DNA of 64,000 bases, from assembly GCA_965279355.1 (NCBI GenBank), contig OZ257155.1, positions 3,410,001 through 3,474,000 of the forward strand, given 5' to 3'. How positions within the stretch are numbered: the stretch's first letter is position 1; each line of letters begins with the position of its first letter. The DNA is from G965279355 sp965279355. GTDB taxonomy: Bacteria > Pseudomonadota > Alphaproteobacteria > CACIAM-22H2. Both the position numbers and the translations under genes were made by a program. Shown here piece after piece: positions 25,569 to 34,835 of the stretch. The notes beneath the pieces are model-generated. The model was not told the DNA's origin. It worked only from the letters and a program-made list of their open reading frames with translations, and made no database searches.

Positions 25569-26555
25569 ATGGATGAACGCAAGCGTGTGTTGGTGACCGG
25601 CGGCGCCGGTTTTCTGGGCTCCCACCTGTGCGAGCGGCTTCTGGGCGAAGGCCATGAGGTCCTGTGCGTCGACAACTATTTCACGGGCCGGAAGGCGAAT
25701 ATCGCGCATCTGCTCGATCATCCATATTTCGAGGTGATGCGTCACGATGTGACGTTCCCGCTCTATGTCGAGGTGGACGAGATCTACAATCTCGCCTGTC
25801 CCGCCTCGCCGGTGCACTACCAGCACGATCCGGTGCAGACCACCAAGACATCGGTGCATGGCGCCATCAACATGCTGGGTCTCGCCAAGCGTATCCGGGC
25901 CAAGATTTTCCAGGCCTCGACCTCGGAAGTGTATGGCGACCCCGACGTCCACCCGCAGCCCGAATCCTATCGCGGCAACGTCAACCCGATCGGCCCGCGC
26001 GCCTGCTATGACGAGGGCAAGCGCTGCGCCGAGACGCTGTTCTTCGACTATCACCGCCAGCACAAGACGCGCATCAAGGTCGCGCGCATCTTCAACACCT
26101 ACGGACCGCGCATGCATCCCAATGACGGTCGTGTGGTGTCCAATTTCATCGTGCAGGCGCTGAAAGGCGAATCCATCACCATCTACGGTGACGGCCAGCA
26201 GACGCGCTCGTTCTGCTATGCCGACGACCTGATCGAAGCCTTCGTGCGCATCATGGGCACGCCGGATTCCTTCACCGGCCCGGTCAATATCGGCAATCCC
26301 GGCGAGTTCACGATCAAGGAGCTGGCGGAGAAGGTGATCAAGCTCACCAACTCGAAGTCCAAGCTGATCTACAAGGACCTGCCCCAGGACGATCCGCTGC
26401 AGCGCAAGCCCGACATCACGCTGGCCAAGCAGATGCTGAATAACTGGGAACCGAAGATCCAGCTTGAGGAAGGCCTCAAGAAGACGATCGCCTATTTCGA
26501 CAAGATGCTGTCGGAAGACAACCCGTCGAAGAAAGTCGCCAACCTGTCGCGGTAA
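25569..26555 (+). CDS. UDP-glucuronate decarboxylase / UDP-xylose synthase (UXS)
   Basis: A 328-residue extended SDR enzyme that turns UDP-glucuronate into UDP-xylose. Evidence: NAD-binding GGAGFLGSHLCERLLGEG, VDNYFTGRKANI, NLACPASPVHYQ, catalytic STSEVYGD (Ser-Thr) and YDEGKRCAE (Tyr, Lys), and FNTYGPRMHPNDGRVVSNF, all typical of UXS. AGAGAA stands before the ATG at 25569. It supplies xylose for the glycan locus. Its last 64 bp overlap the end of the convergent GT4 gene. Confidence 0.92.
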   Translation: MDERKRVLVTGGAGFLGSHLCERLLGEGHEVLCVDNYFTGRKANIAHLLDHPYFEVMRHDVTFPLYVEVDEIYNLACPASPVHYQHDPVQTTKTSVHGAINMLGLAKRIRAKIFQASTSEVYGDPDVHPQPESYRGNVNPIGPRACYDEGKRCAETLFFDYHRQHKTRIKVARIFNTYGPRMHPNDGRVVSNFIVQALKGESITIYGDGQQTRSFCYADDLIEAFVRIMGTPDSFTGPVNIGNPGEFTIKELAEKVIKLTNSKSKLIYKDLPQDDPLQRKPDITLAKQMLNNWEPKIQLEEGLKKTIAYFDKMLSEDNPSKKVANLSR

Positions 26556-27754
26556 GCCGCCCAGGTAAACTCTTCCGCCCGGCGGCGCGCGCTGGCTCCC
26601 ATCATCGCGCGCCGGCCCGGCTCCCGATAGAGAAGCTCGATCTTCTCCATCAGCGCCGCGACATCGCGCGGCGGCACCAGAAATCCATCCAGCCCGTCGC
26701 GCACCACCGATCCGGTATTCGGCGTGGCGATCACCGGCACGCCGCTCGCCAGCGCCTCGTAAGTGGCGAAGGCCGAGCCTTCATGCAGTGACGGATAGAC
26801 GAACACGTCGGCATCGGCGTAGAGGCGATGGACCTCGTGATACGGCACGTGCTGAACGTGCCGGAAGATGTCCGCATACGGCTTGAACGCGTCCTCGCTG
26901 CCGACCTTGCGGCCGACCAGAACCAGTTCGGCATTTGGCAGCTTGAGCCGCTTTACTGCCTCCAGCAGATACTTGATGCCCTTGCGCTGGCTGAGCGAGC
27001 CGACGAAGAGAATGCGGAACGTCTGCCGTTCGCTGCGGGGCATCGGCTGGAAACGATTGATATCGACGCCGTAGGGCAGCACGAAGGTCCGATCGGGTTT
27101 TGCCCCGCGCGCTACCATCGTGTCGCGTACGTAGTCGGACGATGCGAGGATGTAATCCGCCTCAAGCGCCTCCACCCGGCAGCGTTCGACGATCCAGTCC
27201 GGCGGGACAACCAGCGTCTCGGCGAATTCCGGGGCGGTTTCCGCCTCCTCGGCGAAGATCTCAAGGCCGGCTTCGATATGGCCGATCACCTGATTGAGCA
27301 CCGAGAGCGAGCCGACCTCGCGTGCGGCGCGCTGGGAGATCAGCGCCGACGAATCATGGCCGACAACGATGCGCGGCCGTTCGCGGCGGATGCGCTTGGC
27401 CACCCAGCGATCGAAAATCTCGTTCCGGTAACCGACGAACCGTGCCAGCGCGTCAGGCTGCATGCCGGCGCGATTGAGCGCCACATAGGCGATCTCCGGC
27501 CAGGCAAGAAAGCGCAGGCGGTTCGGGTCGACGTCCTTGTGAGATCGCCGCCGCAGCTCGCGCTCGATCCTGCCGCGCCAGCGCTCCGGCAACCGGCGCG
27601 CCTGCCGCGCTGCCCAGCCGGTCTCGGTATAGAAAAATCCGGTGTCGAAATCGCAGGGGTAACCGGCCTGCTGCAGTCCGGCGACCAGCTCATAGGCGAG
27701 ATGATTCGATCCCGGATGATGCACCAGCACCGATGTATTGGCTCTGGCGCTCAT
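26492..27754 (-). CDS. family 4 glycosyltransferase
   Basis: A 420-residue GT-B enzyme. The C-terminal donor domain shows the GT4 pattern: FRILFVGSLSQRKGIKYLLE, then VFVYPSLHEGSAFATYEALA SGVPVIAT with the conserved Glu (E-x7-E type). The N-terminal domain has HHPGSNHLAYELVAGLQQAG. It moves a sugar from a nucleotide donor to a lipid-linked acceptor on the cytoplasmic face; the sugars are unknown. The start overlaps the stop of the flippase gene by 4 bp. The end overlaps UXS on the other strand by 64 bp. Confidence 0.9.
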   Translation of the reverse strand: MSARANTSVLVHHPGSNHLAYELVAGLQQAGYPCDFDTGFFYTETGWAARQARRLPERWRGRIERELRRRSHKDVDPNRLRFLAWPEIAYVALNRAGMQPDALARFVGYRNEIFDRWVAKRIRRERPRIVVGHDSSALISQRAAREVGSLSVLNQVIGHIEAGLEIFAEEAETAPEFAETLVVPPDWIVERCRVEALEADYILASSDYVRDTMVARGAKPDRTFVLPYGVDINRFQPMPRSERQTFRILFVGSLSQRKGIKYLLEAVKRLKLPNAELVLVGRKVGSEDAFKPYADIFRHVQHVPYHEVHRLYADADVFVYPSLHEGSAFATYEALASGVPVIATPNTGSVVRDGLDGFLVPPRDVAALMEKIELLYREPGRRAMMGASARRRAEEFTWAAYRDRLATFFDGLSSDSILSK

Positions 27755-29040
27755 CGCCGGAATTTACTCATCAGCTCGGTCACCATCTCCCAGTCGGAGG
27801 CGGTCGGACGGAACAGGGTCAGAACCGAGATGCCGAGCGAGCGTCGCAGCGACAGCGCCATGGCGCCCGCCGCCACGACATTGGCAACGACGAGGCTGGC
27901 CGCGGCCCCTGAGGTGCCGAACATCGGCAGCAGGATCACCAGCGCGATTACCGCCGCGACGAGACCGGCGATCTCCGCCTGGCCGATGACCAGCGAGCGG
28001 TCCCACGCTTTCAGCGCCTGCATGAACATCAGCTTGGCCGCCGCGGCGGGCAGGCCGATCAGCATGATGTTGGCGACGACTGCCGCCGGCGCGAAGGGCT
28101 GACCGAACAGCAGTGGCACCAGGAAGGGATTGAGGACGAGCAGGACGAGCGTGACGGCTGCGGTGCTGATGATGGTGAAGCGCAGGTAGCGACCGAAGAC
28201 CACCAGCTTGCCCTCGACGGTCGATTGCTGGCTGATCTTCGGAAAGGCGAGGTTGGACAGGGTCTGCGCCAGAATCAGGGGCCCGTTGGCGACGGTGAGC
28301 GCCACCACGTAGATGCCGAGCTCCGCATGCGGCAGCAGCAGCGCCACCAGTGCCTGGTCGATGCGCTGGCGCACCGTGTTGAGGATCTCGCCGACATGCA
28401 CCTTGGAGCCGTAGACGATTAGACCGCGCATGGTCGGCCCGTCCGGTTTCCACGATACCCAGCCGCGTCGGGTCAGCAGGATCAGGCCCAGAACGAAGGC
28501 GGCAAGATTGCCCAGCAGGTTCGCGGCGGCAAAGCCTTCGACGGTTGCGTGGCCGGTCAGCCAGGCAAGTCCGATGAAGCAGAGATAACCAACCGCCACC
28601 GTGATGCGCAGCAGGTTCCAGGTGATCATGTCGAGATGACCCTGGAACATCGACGCCATGAGCAGCGAGCCGAGATAGATCGGGACGTAGGCAACCAGAA
28701 AGGCAAGGGCCAGCATCAGCAGGTGCTGCTCGGTGCCGGTGAAGATGAAGTATTCGACGATGGCGCCCGCCGCGATCAGCAGCACCGACAGGCCCGCCAG
28801 CAGGGTCGCCATGGAGGCGAAGAGTTTTTGCGGCGATGCCGCCGCCGTCGCCGCCCGATAGAGCAACGCATCGGGCAGGGCGAGAATGCCAAGCTCGATG
28901 ACCAGCCCGGCCCAGAGCAGGATTTCGGCCAGCTCGCCGCGGCCTTCGGGCAGCAGCAGACGCGCGGCCAGAAGGCCGGTCGCGATGTTGGCGGCCTGGA
29001 TGAACGCCGTGGTGGCGAAGGAAACCGAGACGTCCTTCAT
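27751..29040 (-). CDS. polysaccharide flippase (Wzx-like / MATE superfamily)
   Basis: A 429-residue protein with 12 to 13 hydrophobic segments over the whole length, of the oligosaccharide flippase group. It begins directly with MKDVSVSFATTAFIQAANIATG, a usual Wzx opening. It would move the undecaprenyl-linked glycan across the inner membrane. Its start and stop each overlap the neighbouring glycosyltransferase genes by 4 bp, so it lies inside a tight operon. No Wzy polymerase was recognised in the window. Confidence 0.87.
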   Translation of the reverse strand: MKDVSVSFATTAFIQAANIATGLLAARLLLPEGRGELAEILLWAGLVIELGILALPDALLYRAATAAASPQKLFASMATLLAGLSVLLIAAGAIVEYFIFTGTEQHLLMLALAFLVAYVPIYLGSLLMASMFQGHLDMITWNLLRITVAVGYLCFIGLAWLTGHATVEGFAAANLLGNLAAFVLGLILLTRRGWVSWKPDGPTMRGLIVYGSKVHVGEILNTVRQRIDQALVALLLPHAELGIYVVALTVANGPLILAQTLSNLAFPKISQQSTVEGKLVVFGRYLRFTIISTAAVTLVLLVLNPFLVPLLFGQPFAPAAVVANIMLIGLPAAAAKLMFMQALKAWDRSLVIGQAEIAGLVAAVIALVILLPMFGTSGAAASLVVANVVAAGAMALSLRRSLGISVLTLFRPTASDWEMVTELMSKFRR

Positions 29041-30260
29041 CGCGGCGCCGCCGTGAAGCGGTCCGGGCAGATCGCCGCCAGTGCCTGCCGCAGGCCGGCG
29101 ATGTCTTCGTTGAAGCTCCAGCGGTCGATGATCTCGAGACTACGATGGCCCATCGCGGAGAGGCGCACGGGGTCGTGCAGCATGTCGCGCAGGGCGCGCT
29201 CCAGATCGTCGATATCGTCCACCTTGAAGATCGCGCCGTTCTCGCCGGGATGGATGAGATCGGCGCCCGAGCCGACATGGTCGCTGGCGATGACGGCGCG
29301 GCCCGCACACATCACCTCGTTCACCACCAGACCCCAGGAATCGATGATCGACGGCAGCACAAACAGGTCGCAGAGATCGTAGTAGCGTGGAAGATCGCGC
29401 TGCTGCTGGAACCCCAGAACGCGCATGGCGCCGGGCGTGATTTCGGCAGCGCGCGCCTCGATCTCGCCGCGCATGGGTCCGTCGCCGGCAAAAAGAAGAT
29501 AGGGACGGCGCAGCGCTGGATCGGCGTGGATGCGACCGAAGGCTTCAAGCAGCAGGTCGGGCCGCTTGCGGTCGATCAGCTTCGCCGCGAACAGGATGAT
29601 GGGACGGCCGGGCTCGATGCCAAGCTCCGCGCGCGTCCGCTCGCGGTCCTGGGCCGCAAGTTCGGCACCGCGTTTGAAGTGCGCATTGTCGACGGCATAA
29701 GGCATATCGAATAGCTTGCGCTCAGCCACACCGTTGTCGCGGTAATACTGCCGGTTCAGCCGGCCGATGCTGAGGAAAGCGTCGACCATCGGTGACAGGC
29801 CGGCAAAGAAGGCGCGCTTGGCGGCGCGTTTCAGCGCGCTGCGCGGCGCAGAGATGGATGTGGCTTCGTCGCGCAACAGCACCTTGAGGCCGCGCTGCTT
29901 CGCCGATGCCATCGCCGCCCAATGAAACACCCGCGCGTAGCCGTGCACGAACAACGCGTCATAGCCATTGAGGCGGCGGGCCAGGTCGTAATTCACGGGT
30001 CGCCACAGATCGAGCGGCGGCTGCACGCCCTCAGGCGGCGCGAACAACTGCGGCAGAAGCTCGTGCCTGTAGCCGTCGAGCAGCGGCGTATCCCAGGTGA
30101 TCTTCTGATTGAATTCACCGGCGGTGAATTCACGCGCCGAAAAATCGGTGCCGAAGAACGCGGTCAGGTCGATATCTGGTTCCGCGGCAATGCGCCGCAG
30201 CAGCGGGGCCTGATACTGGATCGGATGCGTGACGAGATAGGCGAGGCGGAGCTTGCGCAT
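29037..30260 (-). CDS. family 4 glycosyltransferase
   Basis: A 407-residue GT-B enzyme. The N-terminus RLAYLVTHPIQYQAPLLRRI and the donor-domain segment LFVLPSIIDSWGLVVNEVMC are typical GT4 marks; GRPIILFAAKLIDRKRPDLL precedes them. The start ATG at 30260 overlaps the asnB stop as TGATG. The frame stays open upstream, but that part is out-of-frame asnB sequence. Sugar and linkage unknown. It lies between asnB and the flippase, all on one strand. Confidence 0.9.
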   Translation of the reverse strand: MRKLRLAYLVTHPIQYQAPLLRRIAAEPDIDLTAFFGTDFSAREFTAGEFNQKITWDTPLLDGYRHELLPQLFAPPEGVQPPLDLWRPVNYDLARRLNGYDALFVHGYARVFHWAAMASAKQRGLKVLLRDEATSISAPRSALKRAAKRAFFAGLSPMVDAFLSIGRLNRQYYRDNGVAERKLFDMPYAVDNAHFKRGAELAAQDRERTRAELGIEPGRPIILFAAKLIDRKRPDLLLEAFGRIHADPALRRPYLLFAGDGPMRGEIEARAAEITPGAMRVLGFQQQRDLPRYYDLCDLFVLPSIIDSWGLVVNEVMCAGRAVIASDHVGSGADLIHPGENGAIFKVDDIDDLERALRDMLHDPVRLSAMGHRSLEIIDRWSFNEDIAGLRQALAAICPDRFTAAPR

Positions 30261-32062
30261 CAGAAGCCCTGATTCTGATGCGAGTGGACAAGCCGGGCCC
30301 AGCCGCGCAGGCCGCGATCGGCGGCGTTGCTGGCGGGACCGGTTTCGCCGCGCACCCAGTCGCGCACCGGCACGACGAAGCCGGTCTTGGCGCGCTCGCG
30401 GATCGGTGTCGGCAGCTTTGTCCCGGGTGTATCGGCCATGTCGCCCTTGGAGGGCGGGCGGCTTGAGGCGAGGATCGGCGCCAGCGTTTCGACCAGCGTC
30501 GCATCGACGAACGGCACGCGGATCTCCAGCGAGTGCGCCATGCCGGCCCAGTCGGAATCGCGCAGCAGCTGGTTGCGCATGTACCAGCCCATCTCCATCG
30601 CGGTGACCTTGAGGCGCGGATTGTCGAGCAGGTCGATATCCTGATCCAGTCGTGTCACGGTATCGAGCTCGTAAAGTCCGGCGCGCGCGATATCGGGCGG
30701 CAGCACGGTTTCCAGTTCCCACGGCATGAACAGGCTGCGGCGCAGCAGGTAGGCGCCGCCGAAGGTGCCGCCATATTCCAGCGCGCCGGCATATTTGGGC
30801 GAGGTCACGCGGCCCAGCAGCGGCCCTGCTAGGGAGCGGAACGCGGCACCCACCGTCGGGCCGGCGAAAGGCCGCAGCGCTGCTACTGATTTCGGAATCT
30901 GGCGGAAGCTGGGATAGCCGGCGAAGAGTTCGTCGCCGCCCAACCCTGAGAGCGCCACTTTGAGCCCGGCTTCGCGGGCTGCCTTGGCGACGAAGTAGGT
31001 GTTGATGCCGTCGATGGACGGTTGGTCCATCGCCTCCATCAGCGCCTGCCGCTCGGCACCGAATTCGCGTCCGACCACCCATTTGGTGGTGTGTTGCGTA
31101 CCGAGTTGTCTGGCGAGCAGTTCCGCCAGCGCGGTTTCATCCAGCGGGCTGTTTTCGAATTCGCGGAAGCCGAGAGTCAGCGTCTTGAGATTGGCGGCGC
31201 CGTCTTCGGCAGCCAGCGCCGCGATGGTTGTCGAATCGAGGCCGGCCGAGAGGAACACGCCGACCGGAACGTCGGCGATGAAGTGGTGCCGCAGGCTGTC
31301 CTGCAGCGCCGCGCGCAGCCGCTCCTGCTGTTCGCCGGCGCTGAGCGACAACTCAGGCGCGCGGTTCAGCGCATCCGAAATCCGCCAGTAGGTCTGCGGC
31401 ATGCGCGGGCCGCCGCTGCGATCCACCCATTGCGTCGTGCCGGCGGGCAGCGCGCGGATGCCGCGATAGAGCGTGTAGGGATCGGGAATGTTGCCCCACA
31501 GGAAGAAGCCGGCATGACCGGCCGGCTCCGGCCGCTTGTCGATATTGCCGCCGGCGAGCAGCGCCTTGACCTGCGAGGCGACGCGCAGGGTCTTGCCGTC
31601 ATGCGCGATATAGAGCGGCTTGATGCCGAGCGGATCGCGCGCCAGCAGCACGCCGTCCTGTTCCGCGTCATAAAGTGCGAAGGCGAACATCCCCCGCAGC
31701 TTCTGCACGCATTTGGCACCTTCAGCCTGATAGAGCTGCAAAATGACTTCGGTGTCGGACTGCGTGCGGAAGACGTGGCCCTTGGCCTCCAGGTCCTCGC
31801 GCAGCTCCCGGTAATTGTAGATCTCGCCGTTGAAGACGATGCTCAGCCGGTCGGCGTGATGCATCGGCTGGTCGGCGACCGAGCGGAGGTCGATGATCGA
31901 CAGGCGGCGATGGCCCATCGCGACACGGTTATCCGAAGACGTCCATTCGCCGGTGCCGTCGGGGCCGCGCCTGGCCATGCAGTCGCGCATGCGCCGCAGT
32001 TCCGCCATGTCGGCCGGCGGGGCATCCTTGCCATAGGCAAACATGGCGACGATGCCGCACAT
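30260..32062 (-). CDS. asnB: glutamine-hydrolysing asparagine synthase
   Basis: A 600-residue two-domain enzyme. Cys2 after the start Met is the glutaminase nucleophile (MCGIVAMFAYG), with the NGEIYNYRELR segment of the N-terminal domain. The C-terminal synthetase domain shows the PP-loop FLSAGLDSTTIAALA and later ALSGLGGDELFAGYPSF. It makes Asn from Asp, Gln and ATP; within glycan loci such enzymes can instead amidate sugar acids or peptides. It begins directly after the stop of a methyltransferase (TAGATG) and overlaps the next glycosyltransferase. Confidence 0.92.
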   Translation of the reverse strand: MCGIVAMFAYGKDAPPADMAELRRMRDCMARRGPDGTGEWTSSDNRVAMGHRRLSIIDLRSVADQPMHHADRLSIVFNGEIYNYRELREDLEAKGHVFRTQSDTEVILQLYQAEGAKCVQKLRGMFAFALYDAEQDGVLLARDPLGIKPLYIAHDGKTLRVASQVKALLAGGNIDKRPEPAGHAGFFLWGNIPDPYTLYRGIRALPAGTTQWVDRSGGPRMPQTYWRISDALNRAPELSLSAGEQQERLRAALQDSLRHHFIADVPVGVFLSAGLDSTTIAALAAEDGAANLKTLTLGFREFENSPLDETALAELLARQLGTQHTTKWVVGREFGAERQALMEAMDQPSIDGINTYFVAKAAREAGLKVALSGLGGDELFAGYPSFRQIPKSVAALRPFAGPTVGAAFRSLAGPLLGRVTSPKYAGALEYGGTFGGAYLLRRSLFMPWELETVLPPDIARAGLYELDTVTRLDQDIDLLDNPRLKVTAMEMGWYMRNQLLRDSDWAGMAHSLEIRVPFVDATLVETLAPILASSRPPSKGDMADTPGTKLPTPIRERAKTGFVVPVRDWVRGETGPASNAADRGLRGWARLVHSHQNQGF

Positions 32063-32791
32063 CTATTTCACCGCCACCGCGATCAGGTTCATGGTGAAGA
32101 CGCGGTGTTCGGTCGATCCCGTCTCGACGGCGAGGATCAGACGATAGACCTGCCGCACCAGCCGCCACAGCACCGCGCGCAGCGTGCTCTTCCAGCCATG
32201 CACAGCCGGCGGATCTTCGAAGACATCCAGCGAGCGGAAACCGGACGACAGGAACAGCTGGGTCAGGGACTCCGGCGTGAAGGCGAGCTCATGCGTCAGG
32301 TCGCCATAGGTCATCACGCCGACGAACGGCGACAGGCCGTTGGGCACATGAATGATCCAGCGACCGCCGGGCTTCAGCACCCGCGCCACTTCGTCGGTGA
32401 CGGTGATCAGCTCGTCCTTGGTCAGATGCTCGATCACGTCATAGGCGATGATGGCATCGAGACTGTCCGGCGCCTGCGCGTTCAGCGCCGGCAGCAGCTC
32501 GCCGTGACGCACGCCCTCGATGCCGAGACGCCTGGCCGCCGCGACCTGCGAGGGGCTGCCGTCGACACCCGCCATGTTGCGATAGCCGGCCAGATGCGCG
32601 AAATGCAGAAGCGCGCCGTGCCCGCAGCCGAGATCGAGAATCGATGCATTGCGGTCGGGCGGGAAATGATCGGCGATCAGCCGGGCCAGGGTCGGCTCGC
32701 GCGGCGCGAGACCGTCGATTGTATCCGGCGCCAGCGCTGCGGTTGCCGCCTCGACATAGCGCCCGTAGATGCGTTCGCGATAACCGGTCAT
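32063..32791 (-). CDS. class I SAM-dependent methyltransferase
   Basis: A 242-residue protein. Motif I is ILDLGCGHGALLHFAHLAG, then GVDGSPSQVAAARRLGIEGV and AIIAYDVIEHLTKDELITVT. The C-terminal part is helical with a hydrophobic tail (VYRLILAVETGSTEHRVFTM) and is shared with the gene at 34018-34752, so the two are paralogues. The tail might bring the enzyme to a lipid-linked glycan. The start overlaps the stop of the upstream glycosyltransferase by 4 bp. It probably methylates a sugar in this locus. Confidence 0.87.
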   Translation of the reverse strand: MTGYRERIYGRYVEAATAALAPDTIDGLAPREPTLARLIADHFPPDRNASILDLGCGHGALLHFAHLAGYRNMAGVDGSPSQVAAARRLGIEGVRHGELLPALNAQAPDSLDAIIAYDVIEHLTKDELITVTDEVARVLKPGGRWIIHVPNGLSPFVGVMTYGDLTHELAFTPESLTQLFLSSGFRSLDVFEDPPAVHGWKSTLRAVLWRLVRQVYRLILAVETGSTEHRVFTMNLIAVAVK

Positions 32792-33912
32792 GCCTTCATC
32801 CGTTTGAGCAGTTCGCCCTGCTGCTTCGTGAAATGGTCGAAGCGGAACACCGCATTCACCATCGCTGTGCCGTTCTCGCCCATCGTCCTGCAGAGGGCTG
32901 GATCATCGGCCAGGAGGCGCAGCTTCTGCGCCAGCTCATTGGGGCCGTTGGGATTGATGGCGAAGCCGTTCGGCTTCTTGGCGTCGATGGCTTCGACCGA
33001 GCCGTCCTCGTTGCCGCCGATCACCGCTGTGCCGCAGGCCGACGCTTCGATCATGCCGAGCGGCACGCCTTCGCCAAGTCCCTTGCCGCCGCGCGCGACC
33101 AGGATCGCGGCGTCGGAGCCGGCATAAAGATAGGGCAACGCATCCTGATCGACGAGACCGAGGAATTTCACCTGATCGCCGACGCCGTTGGCACGCACGT
33201 GTTCCTCAATCAGCGGACGGTCAGGGCCGGCACCGACAATGAGATACAGGAAACGCGGGTCCTTGAGCTGCTTCAGCGCCTCGATGGTCTGGCGATGGCC
33301 TTTATTATTATTCGGGGCCGCCGCCATATGCGCGACGGTAATCGCGACGAAGCGGTTCTCCAACGGTCCCAGATCGAAGCGCTGCGCAATGTGGCGCCTG
33401 GCTTCGTCTTTGGGGATTGCGCGGAAGAAGCCGGTATCGACGGGATCGTAGAGCAGCCCGGTCGGCGGCACCTTCTTGTGATAGCGCGGCAGGTTGTCGA
33501 TGGTGAACAGGCAGTCGGAGATCACGAGATCGGCGGCACCGAACGCGTATTCGCGAATGGCGGGCAGCGTCTCCAGGATGTCGATGTTGTAGACGTTGAG
33601 CGCATAGGGCGCGCCATAAAGCGCGCGGGCGATGCGGCCGAACATGCCGAGATAGACATGGTTCATCACCACGGCTTCGATCTTCCGCTTCGGCAACACG
33701 ACTTCGCGGCTGAGGGCGGCGATCACCGCGCCACGCGAGGAGAACGGCACATGCAGGTCGGCGATGCCGGTCACAAAGCGCTTGTCGGTCTTGTTCACGG
33801 AAACCACGCGCAACGAGTGGCCGAGCTCGCGCAGGGCGCGGATCTGGTAGCGCGTGTAAGTCGCAATGCCGCCGACGCCTTCGACGTCGAAACCGAGATA
33901 AAGGATGTGCAT
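32788..33912 (-). CDS. family 4 glycosyltransferase
   Basis: A 374-residue GT-B enzyme. The N-terminus MHILYLGFDVEGVGGIATYT contains the glycine-rich acceptor loop, and the donor domain shows AILVARGGKGLGEGVPLGMI EASACGTAVIGG with the conserved Glu. An Asn-rich bend (AAPNNNKGHRQTIEAL) marks the domain linker. It is the first gene of the minus-strand glycan operon that runs to 26492. A gap of 105 bp separates it from the methyltransferase upstream. Confidence 0.9.
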   Translation of the reverse strand: MHILYLGFDVEGVGGIATYTRYQIRALRELGHSLRVVSVNKTDKRFVTGIADLHVPFSSRGAVIAALSREVVLPKRKIEAVVMNHVYLGMFGRIARALYGAPYALNVYNIDILETLPAIREYAFGAADLVISDCLFTIDNLPRYHKKVPPTGLLYDPVDTGFFRAIPKDEARRHIAQRFDLGPLENRFVAITVAHMAAAPNNNKGHRQTIEALKQLKDPRFLYLIVGAGPDRPLIEEHVRANGVGDQVKFLGLVDQDALPYLYAGSDAAILVARGGKGLGEGVPLGMIEASACGTAVIGGNEDGSVEAIDAKKPNGFAINPNGPNELAQKLRLLADDPALCRTMGENGTAMVNAVFRFDHFTKQQGELLKRMKA

Positions 33913-34017
33913 GGGGATCGTGGACCGATTGCTCGACAGGTCCGCCGATAACGTCCCGGCGGAGGCGGTATTCCTTGAAAATACGTGGTTTTTTCGGGTC
34001 AGTCCACGTTTGGACGG

Positions 34018-34752
34018 CTATTTCCGCGCAACCGCCAGCAGGCATTGGGAGAAAATCGCGTCACCGCCGGTCTCCCCGGTCTCGGCCGCCAGCACCAGCC
34101 GGGCGGCCGGGCGCACCAGCAGGGTCCAGATCAGCCACCGGAGCGTGCTTTTCAGCCCGTGGGCGGCCGGCTTGTCCTCGTAACAGGCTACCGCCGAAAA
34201 CCCGCAGGTCTGCAACACCTGGCTGATCGAGGCCCGGGTGAAGGCGCCTGACGCCAGATAGTCCCAGTAGCGCATCCGGGCCGCGAAAATCGCCTCGCCA
34301 TTGGGGACATGCAGGATGAAGCGGCCGCCGGGCTTCAGTGCGCGATAGATCTGATCGGCGATGGCGAACTGTTCTTCCGGCGCAAAGTAGTGGAACAGGT
34401 CGAACAGGATGATGACGTCCTGCGAGGCATTGGGCAGCGCATCGAGCGAGGGTTTGAGATCGCCCTGACGGACCCCCTGGATGCCGAGCGTCGCGGCGGC
34501 GGCCACCTGTTCGGGGCTGGCGTCGATGCCGGTGAGGTTGGTGTAGCCGGCGCGCTGGGCGGCCCACAGCAGGGCGCCATGCCCGCAGCCGAGATCGAGG
34601 ATCGCCGCGTTGCGGTCGGCCGGGAAATGGTCGCGCACCAGCCGGTCCAGATAGGCGCGGCGGCCTTCCAGGCCAGCCACGGCACCGGAGACGCTGGAAT
34701 GCGTTGTGACGTACTGCGCGAGCAGCCGGGAGCGATAGTCAGATTGGCTCAT
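34018..34752 (-). CDS. class I SAM-dependent methyltransferase (paralogue of 32063-32791)
   Basis: A 244-residue protein. It shares motif I (ILDLGCGHGALLWAAQRAG), the DASPEQVAAAATLGIQGVRQ segment, the HVPNGE turn and the hydrophobic tail (RPAARLVLAAETGETGGDAI) with the gene 2 kb away, so one arose from the other. Likely a sugar or lipid-glycan methyltransferase. It is divergent from the next glycosyltransferase, 83 bp apart, and that gap must hold both promoters. It reads toward the GT4 operon and may lead it. Confidence 0.87.
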   Translation of the reverse strand: MSQSDYRSRLLAQYVTTHSSVSGAVAGLEGRRAYLDRLVRDHFPADRNAAILDLGCGHGALLWAAQRAGYTNLTGIDASPEQVAAAATLGIQGVRQGDLKPSLDALPNASQDVIILFDLFHYFAPEEQFAIADQIYRALKPGGRFILHVPNGEAIFAARMRYWDYLASGAFTRASISQVLQTCGFSAVACYEDKPAAHGLKSTLRWLIWTLLVRPAARLVLAAETGETGGDAIFSQCLLAVARK

Positions 34753-34835
34753 CGGGTTGCGAGAATAGACAGAATAGGCTGCATGGCCAAAGCGTTATAT
34801 GGTGCGCCGGTCGGCGTTTTCCCCGGAGTTTCCCG

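Noticed and set aside
30261..31082. Upstream in-frame extension of the glycosyltransferase at 29037-30260
   Set aside because: The extra codons are the out-of-frame reading of asnB, and the family N-terminus begins at the ATG at 30260.
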